64,000 nucleotides of DNA, from NCBI GenBank assembly GCA_021414245.1, contig JAIOOU010000015.1:372001-436000 (forward strand), given 5' to 3'. Positions 19,432-27,882 of this stretch are shown here, piece by piece. Origin of the DNA: Chloroflexota bacterium. GTDB taxonomy: Bacteria > Chloroflexota > Anaerolineae > Anaerolineales > Villigracilaceae. Under the pieces are notes generated by a model, which did not search any database, had not been told where the DNA came from, and saw only the letters and a list, made by a program, of their open reading frames with translations. Each line of letters opens with the position of its first letter. Position 1 is the first letter of the stretch. The translations under genes were made by a program, and so were the position numbers.

Positions 19432-19598
19432 CGCCCCCGATTGTAACGCAGGGGACCGGTCACCCCCAGCGCTGGCATGCGCCTGTAGCGGGGGCAAATC
19501 GAAGAAAGTACGTAGGATGTACATAGGATGTACGTTCGCATCTGCCGCACGGGTCCGCAGACCAGCCCCCATATCTTGCCGTCCTGCCTGGGCATTTT

Positions 19599-20132
19599 TC
19601 AAATTGCAAGTTTCTTCCTGAAGGAATTAAATTCCTTCTCTTTTTCCTCCACCCTGGACCAGCGTTTTATTTCCTTCAGATCCACCTGCCGGTTTTTGGC
19701 AACCAAAACAGCCTGCTCCAATCCCTGCAAGTCGTTCCAGAAATAGTATGCGCACAACCTGTCTTTGACACAGTCTGTGGGGGAGAGCACCCGCAAAGTC
19801 CCTGTTGAGAGTTGGAATTCACTAATCTCTTTCACAGGCTCTTCACCAACAGAGAGTGGCCCATCGGGGAATTCGATAAAGAAAGTCGTTTCGGGATGGA
19901 TGAAGTAGCGTCCCTGCTCATGGAAACCGAGTCTTTCCATCACGGCTTTGATCTTGCTTCGCCGTGAAAAACTTGTGTTGATCAGGTCAAGGTCTTTTGA
20001 AACGTATTTGTTGCTACTGTAAAACGAAACAGCGCTCCCGCCTGATAGCACAACTTGAATTCCCTCTTCTTGTAATGAATCTTGAACATATGCCGCCAGT
20101 TCCACCTGACTCATGCTCTTGATCTTTTTCAT
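19599..20132 (-). CDS. Nucleotidyltransferase-fold protein (AbiEii-like toxin candidate)
   Basis: 177 residues. LSGGSAVSFYSSNKYVSKDLD carries the G-G-S nucleotide loop and D-x-D-type acidic pair (KDLDLI) of minimal nucleotidyltransferases, and DCVKDRLCAYYFW follows as in AbiEii-like and DUF6036-like proteins. Such enzymes in toxin pairs add nucleotides to tRNA or protein. Its start overlaps the stop of the winged-helix gene by four bases (ATGA), which fits an antitoxin-toxin operon. The family assignment is from motif reading only and a housekeeping transferase remains possible. Confidence 0.72.
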   Translation of the reverse strand: MKKIKSMSQVELAAYVQDSLQEEGIQVVLSGGSAVSFYSSNKYVSKDLDLINTSFSRRSKIKAVMERLGFHEQGRYFIHPETTFFIEFPDGPLSVGEEPVKEISEFQLSTGTLRVLSPTDCVKDRLCAYYFWNDLQGLEQAVLVAKNRQVDLKEIKRWSRVEEKEKEFNSFRKKLAI

Positions 20133-20458
20133 AATGTTTTCCCCTTTGCCCGTGGACGGCGGCGATTCATCTTTAATTCCTCCTGTTCCTTGGCTGGATA
20201 GAATGAAAGCGCCTTTTCAAGCAAGGCTTTCAACTCCGTCAAGAATGGGTAGCGCGGATTGAATTCATACGGTCGTGTCCGCCCGATTGTGCGACTGACC
20301 AAGACGCCGCCTTTCTCGAACTTGTCCAATTGCATTTGAATCGGCTTCAAGTCTGTGCCATAAAAACTGGTGATCTGACGCGCATACCCTTCATCGCGTG
20401 TGAAGATATATAGCAAGACTCTTTCCGCGTTTTTTGAGCCCAGAAGCACTTCGATCAT
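20129..20458 (-). CDS. Winged-helix transcriptional regulator, cognate of the nucleotidyltransferase
   Basis: 109 residues. The fold reads as a winged helix: VLLYIFTRDEGYARQITSFY, IQMQLDKFEKGGVLVSRTIG (recognition helix and wing), then a basic tail rich in Arg/Lys. AGGAG lies seven bases before the ATG. A perfect inverted repeat (ATGACGTT, five bases, AACGTCAT) lies at 20491-20511, about 33 bases upstream, and is the likely operator for autorepression. With the overlapping nucleotidyltransferase it forms a toxin-antitoxin-like pair of the wHTH/NTase type. Confidence 0.75.
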   Translation of the reverse strand: MIEVLLGSKNAERVLLYIFTRDEGYARQITSFYGTDLKPIQMQLDKFEKGGVLVSRTIGRTRPYEFNPRYPFLTELKALLEKALSFYPAKEQEELKMNRRRPRAKGKTL

Positions 20459-20490
20459 GAAATATCTCCTGACTTCTAATTGATGTCATA

Positions 20491-20511
20491 TGACGTTTAA
20501 TTAACGTCATT
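20491..20511. promoter_or_regulatory. Probable operator of the wHTH/NTase pair
   Basis: Inverted repeat with 8-bp perfect arms ATGACGTT / AACGTCAT. A further TGATGTCAT sits at 20482-20490. Confidence 0.6.
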
Positions 20512-20596
20512 ATATCATGATTGGCTAGGATCACAGCATTAAACGACACGGGCTTGTGATTAGCGAAAATCAGCGATCCAAATGATCTAGTTTTAC

Positions 20597-20625
20597 TTGA
20601 CTACAGAACATATGTTCTGTATAAT
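20597..20625 (+). promoter_or_regulatory. Promoter with LexA-type SOS box in the spacer
   Basis: TTGACT at 20597-20602 and TATAAT at 20620-20625 are 17 bases apart. The spacer is filled by the perfect 18-bp palindrome ACAGAACATATGTTCTGT (20603-20620), matching the GAAC-N4-GTTC LexA box of Bacillus-type bacteria. Confidence 0.8.
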
Positions 20626-20665
20626 TTCAGGCACCAAAAGGGGCTGCGTTTAAAAGGAGATTTAT

Positions 20666-20956
20666 ATGCCACACTATGATAAACCTTACTCACGAAAATG
20701 GTTTCGAGCATTGGAAGCTTTTGACCCAAGTAAAGCAGAAATAACAAGATTAGCTCTCCTGCGCGCGGGAGGAAACTTAGATGTATGTCAGATTTGTGGG
20801 GATAGTCCAGCTGCAGATTATCAATTAATTGGGGACATGGAACCAGACGCTGTCGCTGTTGCGCGTTTGTGTGACTATTGCCTTAACTTGAAAATTGCTA
20901 TTCATAAGGAAAAATTTATTCCATATAAACCAGCCAACTTGGATAGCCATTTGTGA
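20666..20956 (+). CDS. Small zinc-ribbon protein under a LexA-type box
   Basis: 96 residues. Two CxxC pairs, Cys41-Cys44 (DVCQICGD) and Cys69-Cys72 (LCDYCL), should hold one zinc ion. The spacing resembles the zinc knuckle of HNH-like proteins, but no HNH catalytic His-Asn pair is present. AAGGAGA lies seven bases before the ATG. The promoter carries a GAAC-N4-GTTC palindrome, so expression is probably induced by DNA damage. The gene and its downstream neighbour are AT-rich compared with flanking genes, a sign of transfer. No family was recognised. Confidence 0.75.
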   Translation: MPHYDKPYSRKWFRALEAFDPSKAEITRLALLRAGGNLDVCQICGDSPAADYQLIGDMEPDAVAVARLCDYCLNLKIAIHKEKFIPYKPANLDSHL

Positions 20957-20975
20957 TTTTTCCTGCGACACAATT

Positions 20976-21716
20976 ATGAAAAACGCACCTCAAACAACCA
21001 AAGTTGTAATAAGGGTTAAATTAAATATACCCACATATATACGAGACAATCAATTACCCGAGCTTATGGCTCACGTCGAAGATGTAATAACCACAATTGA
21101 TGGTCTTTACACACAAATGTCTATGGTTTCAATGGGGGAAGCCAAGGAAGCATATATTTATGATGAAGCGGCGCTATCTTTTCTGGAAGAGTATTACTAT
21201 ACTGCTGCAAATAAATTATCACTTGACAGGAATCAGGATGAACAATCCATCGTTGCCTTTGATCAATACCCTTTTACTTCACTGGCAAACCCTTTACTGG
21301 AATTTAGCAGAATCATTTTATTAAAATATCCAAATTCACCACCCCCTCTTGCTTTGTCAGCGATAAAAACGGGGTCAATTGTTGTCGACCTGCTGGGGAT
21401 TGGTAAAATTCTGGATTTTATTGAACATATTGTTAAACAACTTCAGTGGGAGTCAAAACATCAGAGAGAAATGGCAGATTCCGGAAAACGAACGGCTTTT
21501 CTTGAAGAGCAACTTTTGAATCAAAAATTGATCGCATCAATGGTAGATAATGAAGAAAAGAAATTAATAACAGCTAACCGAAAGATAGAACTTATTCGTA
21601 ATATTCAGGAACTAGACTTACCACAACGTCAAAAACGAAAACTTGTCAGATCGATTATTGATAAAGCTGATTTAGTGAGCGCTATGGCAGAGATTAGAGT
21701 AATAAGAAAACGGTAA
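20976..21716 (+). CDS. Unknown protein, second gene of the LexA-box unit
   Basis: 246 residues from the ATG at 20976, 20 bases after the zinc-ribbon stop. An upstream in-frame start at 20895 would overlap the previous gene. The N-terminal ~130 residues are mixed alpha/beta. The core PLALSAIKTGSIVVDLLGIG followed by a hydrophobic helix (LDFIEHIVKQL) and a long charged coiled coil (about 165-230) resembles a widespread bacterial family with a G-S-(I/P) strand, membrane-like helix and coiled coil, whose role is unknown. Co-transcription with the zinc-ribbon gene under an SOS-type operator suggests a damage-inducible effector (inference). Confidence 0.7.
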   Translation: MKNAPQTTKVVIRVKLNIPTYIRDNQLPELMAHVEDVITTIDGLYTQMSMVSMGEAKEAYIYDEAALSFLEEYYYTAANKLSLDRNQDEQSIVAFDQYPFTSLANPLLEFSRIILLKYPNSPPPLALSAIKTGSIVVDLLGIGKILDFIEHIVKQLQWESKHQREMADSGKRTAFLEEQLLNQKLIASMVDNEEKKLITANRKIELIRNIQELDLPQRQKRKLVRSIIDKADLVSAMAEIRVIRKR

Positions 21717-21746
21717 TATCTTCTGATGCTTATCACCGATCGTTAT

Positions 21747-21835
21747 ATTGTCATAAATTCGCACTGGTCATTGAGGTGGATGGAAATATTGATGACTTGT
21801 CCACGGCGGTCTGGAAAATCAAAGAATTGCTTTGA
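21747..21835 (+). pseudogene. Possible C-terminal gene remnant
   Basis: A short frame without a start reads HKFALVIEVDGNIDDLSTAV and WKIKELL before TGA, followed at once by a strong terminator. It looks like the tail of a degraded gene rather than random sequence. The family was not identified. Confidence 0.3.
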
Positions 21836-21841
21836 TATAAC

Positions 21842-21870
21842 AAAAAACTCCGGGAATTTCGGAGTTTTTT
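21842..21870. terminator. Rho-independent terminator
   Basis: AAAAAACTCCG, a seven-base loop and CGGAGTTTTTT. It ends the LexA-box unit and works in either direction. Confidence 0.9.
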
Positions 21871-21946
21871 GTTATTCAGTTTTTCTTGTTCATATAGATC
21901 GCGCAGTTATTGCCCCCCATTGAAAAACTTCCAATTCACCTTCTTC

Positions 21947-23611
21947 CTAGCGGACCCGCGCGGGGAACCAGTGACGCAGGGTCTTCAGCCGCAGCAAGCT
22001 TGCGGCTCCCGCGATCAGGCCGCCGAAGAACACGAACAGGAAAGGCAGCCCGGCAAAAATGGTTTCGGAGAGGATACCGTATTTCAGGAAAAGGCCGGCC
22101 ATCTGGTCTCCCAGCACAGCCTGCCAAAGGGACAAAGCCAGCAGGACGAACGGTCCCATCAGGAATTTGATGGGTGAGGCGAACCAGCCGCGCCGCTCGC
22201 CCAGGTCACGCACCATGAGCCAGATCAATCCGCCCGAAAGCGCCACACACAGCGACTGCAGCGAAAGCACGCGCAGCACAGCGGCGAGCTCGCGTTCGAA
22301 CAGCAGGCCGATATTCAGGTGGGCCAGTTCGAGCAGGTAGGAGAGGAAGGCGCCCAGGCCCACCATGCCGATGATGATCAGATAATCCAGCAGCACCAGC
22401 ACGATGTTGGGCATGGCCGCCTGTGCGCCGGTGGTGGGCCGCACACCCAAAGCCGCCAGCATTTTCGCGGGCTGCGGCAGCAGCTGGGCAATGGCCTCCA
22501 GGTTGCGCACACCTTTACGGAAGTCGATCCACTGCATGCGCGAGAGCTTGTCCGAGATCTTCGTGCGCTGCACCAGGATGGGATACACCACCTGTTTTTC
22601 CGGGTCGGCTTCGGTGTCGGTCTTGAAGCGCGAGAGCAGCACCAGCACCTCCCCAGCTGAAGCGAGACCGTCGGCAGGGGTGTGGCCGTATTTGACCAGT
22701 TCCTGCGCCAGATCGCGCGCGATCAAAGCGTCCTGCGCGGCATGGTCAATATAAAAACGGACCGGCTCCGGATCTGGAATGTTGGGGTGATGAATGTTGG
22801 CGAATTTCGGCAGGCCCGCCTCGGGCCGGCCCCAGCGCTGCATCGCAGACGAACGCAGCACAAACAGCAACAGGATCGAGATCAACGGAATGAAATAGAT
22901 CTGCAGGAACAGGATCATCAGGATCGCGTTGTACAGTGAAAAGACATGCACATAATCGAAATCGGTCTCCGGCTTGTAAAAGCCGAGCTCCATCGACAAG
23001 CCGAAGGTGAAAAACAACGCGATGGTCAGGGTCCACAGCGCGGTCTGGGTCTGCGACAGATTGAAATTGCGTTTGAAGATCCGTCCCGGCAGGGGCAGCA
23101 GCACCCACGGGATCAGAAAGGTCCAGAAGGCGAACAGCGAATATACGGCCGTGATCAGGCTGAGTCCCGTCGCGAACCAGACCGCCAGCGGGGCCTTGAA
23201 CCCGGATTGGGGCGCGGGTCGTTTCATCGGGGAGGCTGATGCGATGCGCGCCAGCAGTTTCTTCAGGGCCGGCGGATACCCGCCCCGAAAATCCACCCAT
23301 TCCAGCCCGGCCAGTTCGGGCGGCAGGGGCACGGCCTGAAAGATCAACAGGATGATGCGTTTTTTTTGTTCAAGGAAATGCCGCCATTCCAACTCCACAC
23401 TGCGCGATGACATCGATTCAGGCGAGACCACCAACAGGAGGAGGTCCGCTTCCGCGAGTCCGTTGTGAATCTGTTCCAGCCACGGGCGGCCCGGGACCAG
23501 GCTGAGGTAATCCAGCCAGATCGGGAAACCCCGTTTCTGCAGTTGATGGGCAAGGTCGTCCACGAATCCAATGCACTGGCGCGAATAACTCATGAAGATG
23601 TTCGGGGCCAT
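21947..23611 (-). CDS. Membrane TIR-domain protein with a second, degenerate TIR
   Basis: 554 residues. The first TIR domain (1-125) starts PNIFMSYSR and has VVSPESMSSRSVELEW, with the candidate NADase glutamate at 73 or 75. Four hydrophobic helices follow (about 140-255). A second TIR-like segment (about 284-380) keeps RFYIDHAAQD, VLVLLSRF and VVYPILV but has no glutamate at the catalytic place. A second bundle of four to five helices ends the protein (about 405-550). GGAGG precedes the ATG, with TATAAT further up. TIR domains in bacteria cleave NAD or make cyclic ADP-ribose signals, often in phage defence. Membrane anchoring suggests a sensor or pore role here. Confidence 0.85.
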   Translation of the reverse strand: MAPNIFMSYSRQCIGFVDDLAHQLQKRGFPIWLDYLSLVPGRPWLEQIHNGLAEADLLLLVVSPESMSSRSVELEWRHFLEQKKRIILLIFQAVPLPPELAGLEWVDFRGGYPPALKKLLARIASASPMKRPAPQSGFKAPLAVWFATGLSLITAVYSLFAFWTFLIPWVLLPLPGRIFKRNFNLSQTQTALWTLTIALFFTFGLSMELGFYKPETDFDYVHVFSLYNAILMILFLQIYFIPLISILLLFVLRSSAMQRWGRPEAGLPKFANIHHPNIPDPEPVRFYIDHAAQDALIARDLAQELVKYGHTPADGLASAGEVLVLLSRFKTDTEADPEKQVVYPILVQRTKISDKLSRMQWIDFRKGVRNLEAIAQLLPQPAKMLAALGVRPTTGAQAAMPNIVLVLLDYLIIIGMVGLGAFLSYLLELAHLNIGLLFERELAAVLRVLSLQSLCVALSGGLIWLMVRDLGERRGWFASPIKFLMGPFVLLALSLWQAVLGDQMAGLFLKYGILSETIFAGLPFLFVFFGGLIAGAASLLRLKTLRHWFPARVR

Positions 23612-23699
23612 CGAAACCTCCGCCTGCGGGATGAATTAATTTTCGCCATTATACGAGAAAAGAAATGATTGTCCATTGCGAATGCGCAAGTGGGAATCA

Positions 23700-23729
23700 A
23701 AAATGCCCTGAAAGGGATCAGGGCATTTT
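23700..23729 (-). terminator. Rho-independent terminator
   Basis: AAAATGCCCTGA / TCAGGGCATTTT stem, 20 bases past the stop of the lipoprotein gene at 23749. Confidence 0.85.
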
Positions 23730-23748
23730 CAGGAATGAAGTTGCCGGG

Positions 23749-24510
23749 CTAACAGTTGATCTTATAGAAACCCACGGCATTCATGCCCTTCAGGTTCATG
23801 CCGTCGATATAGAGCTCGATCCTGTATTTGCCGTCGTTGACCGGCGGGGTGAAGGAGTCTGAGACGCTCTTGGTGCCGGCGCCTTTAAAGGTCACGCTGT
23901 GATCCGTGAAGGCACCGGTCTGTTGATCCTCGAAGTGCCAGGTCAGTTTGACCGGCCCGTTCACGGTGATGTCCGCGCTGATGGTGACCGGCTGGATCGG
24001 TCCCATGCAGCCGCCGACATTGATCGTATCCGGGTTAATATAGATCTCGACCGAGGTCACCACGCCGGAGGAGGGACCCGCGGGCACGGCGGAAGTGGGC
24101 GGCAGGGGCGGCGCCGGCACCACTGCCAGGCTGTTTATATCTCCGGAGACGGTTACGTAGCTGGCCGAGACCCAGCAGAAGCTTCCCGGCAAGCTGATGT
24201 TCTTGACATACAACCAGGTCCCATCCGCGCTGCGCCCGACGATCTCGGCGGTCTGTCCCGGATTTAAGATCATGACCACCGGCCAGACCGTGCCCGGGCC
24301 GGAGCGGCAGTTCAGCGCGCCGCTGTTGGGCGCGGCCAACGGGACCGTGGAGCCGGCCTGTGTGGCGGCCACGGGCGTATCTGTGACGGAATTCGAAGTG
24401 GGTGAGGCCACTTCGGGTTGCTTCACCTCCTGGGCGCCGGCGGCCGGCAGATTACAGGAAATGATCAGAAGCAGGGCAAATGCAAAATAAACAAACCTAC
24501 GGTTTTTCAT
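23749..24510 (-). CDS. SH3-domain lipoprotein, paralogue of 33213
   Basis: 253 residues from the ATG at 24510 (GGAGG at five bases). The lipoprotein signal ends in lipobox LIISC followed by NLP. A Thr/Val/Ala linker leads to a bacterial SH3-like domain (about 65-125) with LNCRSGPGTVW and a second Cys in FCWVSASYV, probably a disulfide-bonded variant. The C-terminal beta domain has GCMGPIQPVTI, WHFEDQQTG and SFTPP. The gene at 33213 has the same order and motifs. The same SH3 module is the outer domain of the TIR protein at 27940. It is probably a surface protein that binds a wall or extracellular ligand, with unknown function. Confidence 0.85.
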   Translation of the reverse strand: MKNRRFVYFAFALLLIISCNLPAAGAQEVKQPEVASPTSNSVTDTPVAATQAGSTVPLAAPNSGALNCRSGPGTVWPVVMILNPGQTAEIVGRSADGTWLYVKNISLPGSFCWVSASYVTVSGDINSLAVVPAPPLPPTSAVPAGPSSGVVTSVEIYINPDTINVGGCMGPIQPVTISADITVNGPVKLTWHFEDQQTGAFTDHSVTFKGAGTKSVSDSFTPPVNDGKYRIELYIDGMNLKGMNAVGFYKINC

Positions 24511-24709
24511 GGGGCCTCCATATGGAATGACACCCTTATGGTACCTCACCGTCTAATATTTACAATAGCCCTTTTGGTTTTTCAAACCATCCCGGCTTGG
24601 GGGGAAAGGGTGATATGTGAAACTCGCGCGGGGGATGAACGGCACTTATGCGCGCCCGGCTTCCGTGCTATCGTTTGCAGGCTTGAAATCTCGCATTCAG
24701 GGAGTCACG

Positions 24710-26131
24710 ATGTTCCAAACATTTGAACAGGCACAACACTTCATCGCCGCGCAGGGCATCCAGGTCGTGGACCTGAAATTCTGCGACCTGTGGGGTCGCT
24801 GGCATCACCTCACCATTCCGGCCAATCAATTCGAAACGAAACTGATGGAGGAGGGCATCGGCTTCGACGGTTCCTCGGTGGGCTTGAAGTCGGTCAAATC
24901 CGGCGACATGGTCATGGTCCCGGACCTGACGACCGCTTTCGTCGATCCATTTTGGGAAACGCCGACCTTAAGTTTTATATGCCGCACGCTGGAAGCAGAT
25001 ACGCACGAGATCTTCGCCAACGACCCGCGCAACATCGCCATTCGCGCCGAGGAATACATGAAGTCCACCGGCCTGGCCGACGAAAGCCGCTGGGGGCCCG
25101 AGTTCGAGTTCTACATCTTTGACAACGTCCGCTATGAGAACGGGGTCAACAGTGCGGGGTACACCATCGAAAGCCGCGAAGCCGACTGGAACAGTCACAG
25201 CGGCGGGCACGGACATTACATCCCGCTGCACGGCGGCTATCACGCCATCCCGCCCAAGGACCAGTTGTACAAGATGCGCACCCGCATCATGCAGAATCTG
25301 GAACGGATGGGGGTGCCGGTCAAGTATCACCATCACGAGGTGGGCGGACCCGGTCAGTGCGAGATCGAAACCCCCATGATGGGGCTGCTGCGGGCCGGGG
25401 ACGCGACCATGATCATCAAGTACGTCACCAAGATGACGGCGCATGAGAACGAACAGACGGTCACCTTCATGCCCAAGCCGCTCTTCGGCGAAGCCGGCAG
25501 CGGCATGCACTTTCATCAGCATTTGTTCCGGGGCGGGAAAAATGTCTTTTACGACGCGGCAGGCTACGGGTGTCTGAGCCGCGAGGCGCTTTACTACATC
25601 GGCGGCCTGCTCACGCACGGTCCCGCCCTGCTGGCACTGACCAATCCCTCCACCAATTCCTATCGCCGCCTGGTGCCCGGTTATGAAGCGCCGGTCAATG
25701 CCTTCTTCTCGATCGGCAACCGCAGCGCGGCGGTGCGCATCCCGAAATATGCCACCCAGCCGGACAGCGCGCGGATGGAATTCCGCCCCCCCGATGCGAC
25801 CGGCAACGTGTATCTGATGCTGGCCGCCCAGTTAATGGCCGGCCTGGATGGGATCAGGAAGCGGATCGACCCCACCGCAGCCGGCTTCGGTCCGATCGAC
25901 GAAAACATCTTCGCCTGGAGCGACGAACAGCGCGGGCGCATCAAACCCCTGCCTTCCTCGCTGAATGAAGCCCTGCGCGCACTCGAAGCCGACCCTGCCT
26001 TCCTGACCGAGGGCGGCGTGTTCAGCGCGGAAATGATCGCGCAATGGATCGAACACAAGCGCAATTCCGAATATTATGCCGTGCGCAACCGGCCGCATCC
26101 CTACGAGATGAGCCTGTATTTCGATGTGTAG
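24710..26131 (+). CDS. glnA: Glutamine synthetase, type I
   Basis: 473 residues from the ATG at 24710, preceded by GGGAG. Upstream in-frame starts add a non-conserved stretch. Family motifs are in order: DLKFCDLWGRWHHLTIP, GFDGSSV, GPEFEFYIFD (metal Glu), HHHEVGGPGQCEIE, the ATP loop MPKPLFGEAGSGMHFHQHL, and NPSTNSYRRLVPGYEAPVNA followed by RSAAVRIP. It makes glutamine from glutamate, ammonia and ATP in the cytoplasm. The segment at the usual adenylylation site (NIFAWSDEQ) has no tyrosine, so control by adenylylation is not expected. It is a single gene with no nif or amt neighbours. Confidence 0.97.
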   Translation: MFQTFEQAQHFIAAQGIQVVDLKFCDLWGRWHHLTIPANQFETKLMEEGIGFDGSSVGLKSVKSGDMVMVPDLTTAFVDPFWETPTLSFICRTLEADTHEIFANDPRNIAIRAEEYMKSTGLADESRWGPEFEFYIFDNVRYENGVNSAGYTIESREADWNSHSGGHGHYIPLHGGYHAIPPKDQLYKMRTRIMQNLERMGVPVKYHHHEVGGPGQCEIETPMMGLLRAGDATMIIKYVTKMTAHENEQTVTFMPKPLFGEAGSGMHFHQHLFRGGKNVFYDAAGYGCLSREALYYIGGLLTHGPALLALTNPSTNSYRRLVPGYEAPVNAFFSIGNRSAAVRIPKYATQPDSARMEFRPPDATGNVYLMLAAQLMAGLDGIRKRIDPTAAGFGPIDENIFAWSDEQRGRIKPLPSSLNEALRALEADPAFLTEGGVFSAEMIAQWIEHKRNSEYYAVRNRPHPYEMSLYFDV

Positions 26132-26140
26132 AATCAAAAA

Positions 26141-26170
26141 GGCGGGGCCTGTGCAATCACAGGTCCCGCC
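26141..26170 (-). terminator. Rho-independent terminator
   Basis: GGCGGGACCTGTG stem with a four-base loop and T-run on the minus strand, 34 bases past the stop of the gene at 26204. It also lies just after glnA. Confidence 0.8.
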
Positions 26171-26203
26171 CAACTCCTCCCTACCGATAAAATACCGTTA
26201 AAT

Positions 26204-26626
26204 CTACAGCACCGCGATCTGTGTCGGATCGGCAGGGTTGTATTTGATCCTGATCTTGTCGCCGGCACGCGGCACGGCAATGCGCGAGACCATGGCCTGT
26301 CCGCTGGTTTCGAACTGGGTGCCCATTGAAGTGGCGACCTTCAGGTGCAGCATGACGACCGGGTTGTTATTGATCGTGGCGCCGGTATCCTGCACGCCGG
26401 TCACTTCCGCGGCGGCTTCCAGCCCGTTCTGCGCCACCCATTGCGACTGGTTCACTCCGTCAATGGCGGCATTTCCCTTTTCAAGGGTGGTGTTCATCTT
26501 GTCCACAAAATCCTGGCCCATGAAACCCTTGGTCAGGGCGCCCATCACGCCTTTGTTTAAAACATTATCCGCCTTTTCGAGGGCCTTTTTGGGATCGTCT
26601 TCCTGTTTTTTGCCGAAATTGAACAT
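26204..26626 (-). CDS. Conserved hypothetical protein with C-terminal beta domain
   Basis: 140 residues from the ATG at 26626 (AAGGAG at eight bases). A longer frame to 26698 has no ribosome site. The N-terminal half is charged and helical (FGKKQEDDPKKALEKADNVL). The C-terminal half reads TGVQDTGATINNNPVVMLHL and GDKIRIKYNPADPTQIAVL, the pattern of a small DUF3592-like beta barrel that ends in a K/R-Y-(D/N)-P-x-(D/N)-P-x-x-V motif. It has no signal peptide and is probably cytoplasmic. Function unknown. Confidence 0.75.
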   Translation of the reverse strand: MFNFGKKQEDDPKKALEKADNVLNKGVMGALTKGFMGQDFVDKMNTTLEKGNAAIDGVNQSQWVAQNGLEAAAEVTGVQDTGATINNNPVVMLHLKVATSMGTQFETSGQAMVSRIAVPRAGDKIRIKYNPADPTQIAVL

Positions 26627-26732
26627 GTCTTTTTTCTCCTTGTTAAAATTTGCGATGCACACATCATACAGTACCGGGGGGATTTCCCCCATTCCCAAAG
26701 GTCCTATTCACGGCATCCCACACAAGTACTGG

Positions 26733-26773
26733 ATAAAAAATCATCACAGCTTAATGTTGTGATGATTTTTTAT
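26733..26773. terminator. Bidirectional terminator
   Basis: ATAAAAAATCATCACA and its exact complement flank a short loop, 27 bases past the desaturase stop. Confidence 0.9.
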
Positions 26774-26799
26774 CGCGTGCTGAAACCCCAATCTCAAGA

Positions 26800-27813
26800 T
26801 CATGCGTGCGCCGCGCGGGCCGGCTTCAAGGCCTCCCACCCCGCAAGCCGGCGGTTGGCCTCATCGTATACCCTCCACTTCAGGCACTTGAAACTGGAAA
26901 ACATCGTCAGCGGTTGGATGTGAAAAACAGGGTTCTCGCGGTAGGCCTTCGGCAGGTTGTAATTGGGAATCTTCGAACCCAGGTGATGGATGTGGTGGAA
27001 ACCGATGTTGCCGCTGAACCACTGCAGGATCGCAGGCAGTTGATAGAAGGAACTGCCCTGCATGCTGGCTTTGAAATAATCCCATTGGGCATGCCGCTCC
27101 CAATACACGCCTTCATAGTTGTGCTGGACGTAAAACAGCCAGATGCCCGCGCTGGTCCCAAAGAACAACACCAGCAGCTGTGTGATCAAATAGGCCCGCC
27201 AGCCGAAGGTGAATCCCATCAGGGGGACGATCACAGCCAGGGCCAGGTTCGTCCACCACACGCTGGCGATCTCGCGTTTTCCGACCCTAGGCGGAATGCG
27301 TTCCCCGATCACGAACACCAGCAGCGGGCCGATCAAAAACAGGGAGAGCGGGTTGCGCATGACGCGGTAGCCGGTTTTCCTCCACCAGGGGGCATCCAGG
27401 TATTCCTGCACGGTCATGGTGTACACATCGCCCACGCCGCGCCGGTCAAGGTCGCCGGAGGTGGCGTGATGAATGGCGTGCTCATGCTTCCAGCGGTAAT
27501 AAGGCGTAAAAGCCAGCAGACCGGTCACGATCCCCAGCAGGTCATTGGCCTTTTGGGATTTAAAGAACGAGCCGTGCCCGCAATCGTGAAAGATGATGAA
27601 GGCCCGGACCATAAATCCGGCCGTCAGGATCGAGAGCGGCAGGGTCAGCCAGAGCGAGATTTCCGTACTGCGCATCGAGAGATAGAACAGGGTGAAAAAC
27701 GGGATCAGCGTGTTGATGATCTGCCAGACGCTGCGAGACAGATCGGGGTGGGCGTAGCGGGCCACAATCTTCTGCCAGGAGACTTTCCCCTCGGGGCTTG
27801 TCGTTAAATTCAT
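26800..27813 (-). CDS. Membrane fatty acid desaturase
   Basis: 337 residues from the ATG at 27813, with GGAAGGAG at six bases. The three histidine boxes of the acyl-lipid desaturase superfamily are present: HDCGH (about 83), HEHAIHH (about 115) and HHIHH (about 275). These bind the di-iron centre. Four to five membrane helices surround them. It introduces a double bond into membrane fatty acyl chains and needs O2 and an electron donor, so an oxygen-exposed life at least part of the time is implied. No ferredoxin or regulator lies beside it. Regiospecificity cannot be told. Confidence 0.93.
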   Translation of the reverse strand: MNLTTSPEGKVSWQKIVARYAHPDLSRSVWQIINTLIPFFTLFYLSMRSTEISLWLTLPLSILTAGFMVRAFIIFHDCGHGSFFKSQKANDLLGIVTGLLAFTPYYRWKHEHAIHHATSGDLDRRGVGDVYTMTVQEYLDAPWWRKTGYRVMRNPLSLFLIGPLLVFVIGERIPPRVGKREIASVWWTNLALAVIVPLMGFTFGWRAYLITQLLVLFFGTSAGIWLFYVQHNYEGVYWERHAQWDYFKASMQGSSFYQLPAILQWFSGNIGFHHIHHLGSKIPNYNLPKAYRENPVFHIQPLTMFSSFKCLKWRVYDEANRRLAGWEALKPARAAHA

Positions 27814-27882
27814 TCGAACTCCTTCCGGATTCATTGTACAACGTTTGGCACGCCGCTAAATTAAAGGAAACTTATGCGAACG

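Noticed and set aside
18157-19446. 429-codon plus-strand frame
   Set aside because: Antisense to the phosphodiesterase-like lipoprotein; rich in Gly, Gln and Arg without any domain.
21726-21923. 65-codon plus-strand frame after the LexA unit
   Set aside because: It runs through the terminator hairpin; the better reading is a short gene remnant in another frame.
26806-27807. 333-codon plus-strand frame
   Set aside because: Antisense to the desaturase, which has all three histidine boxes.
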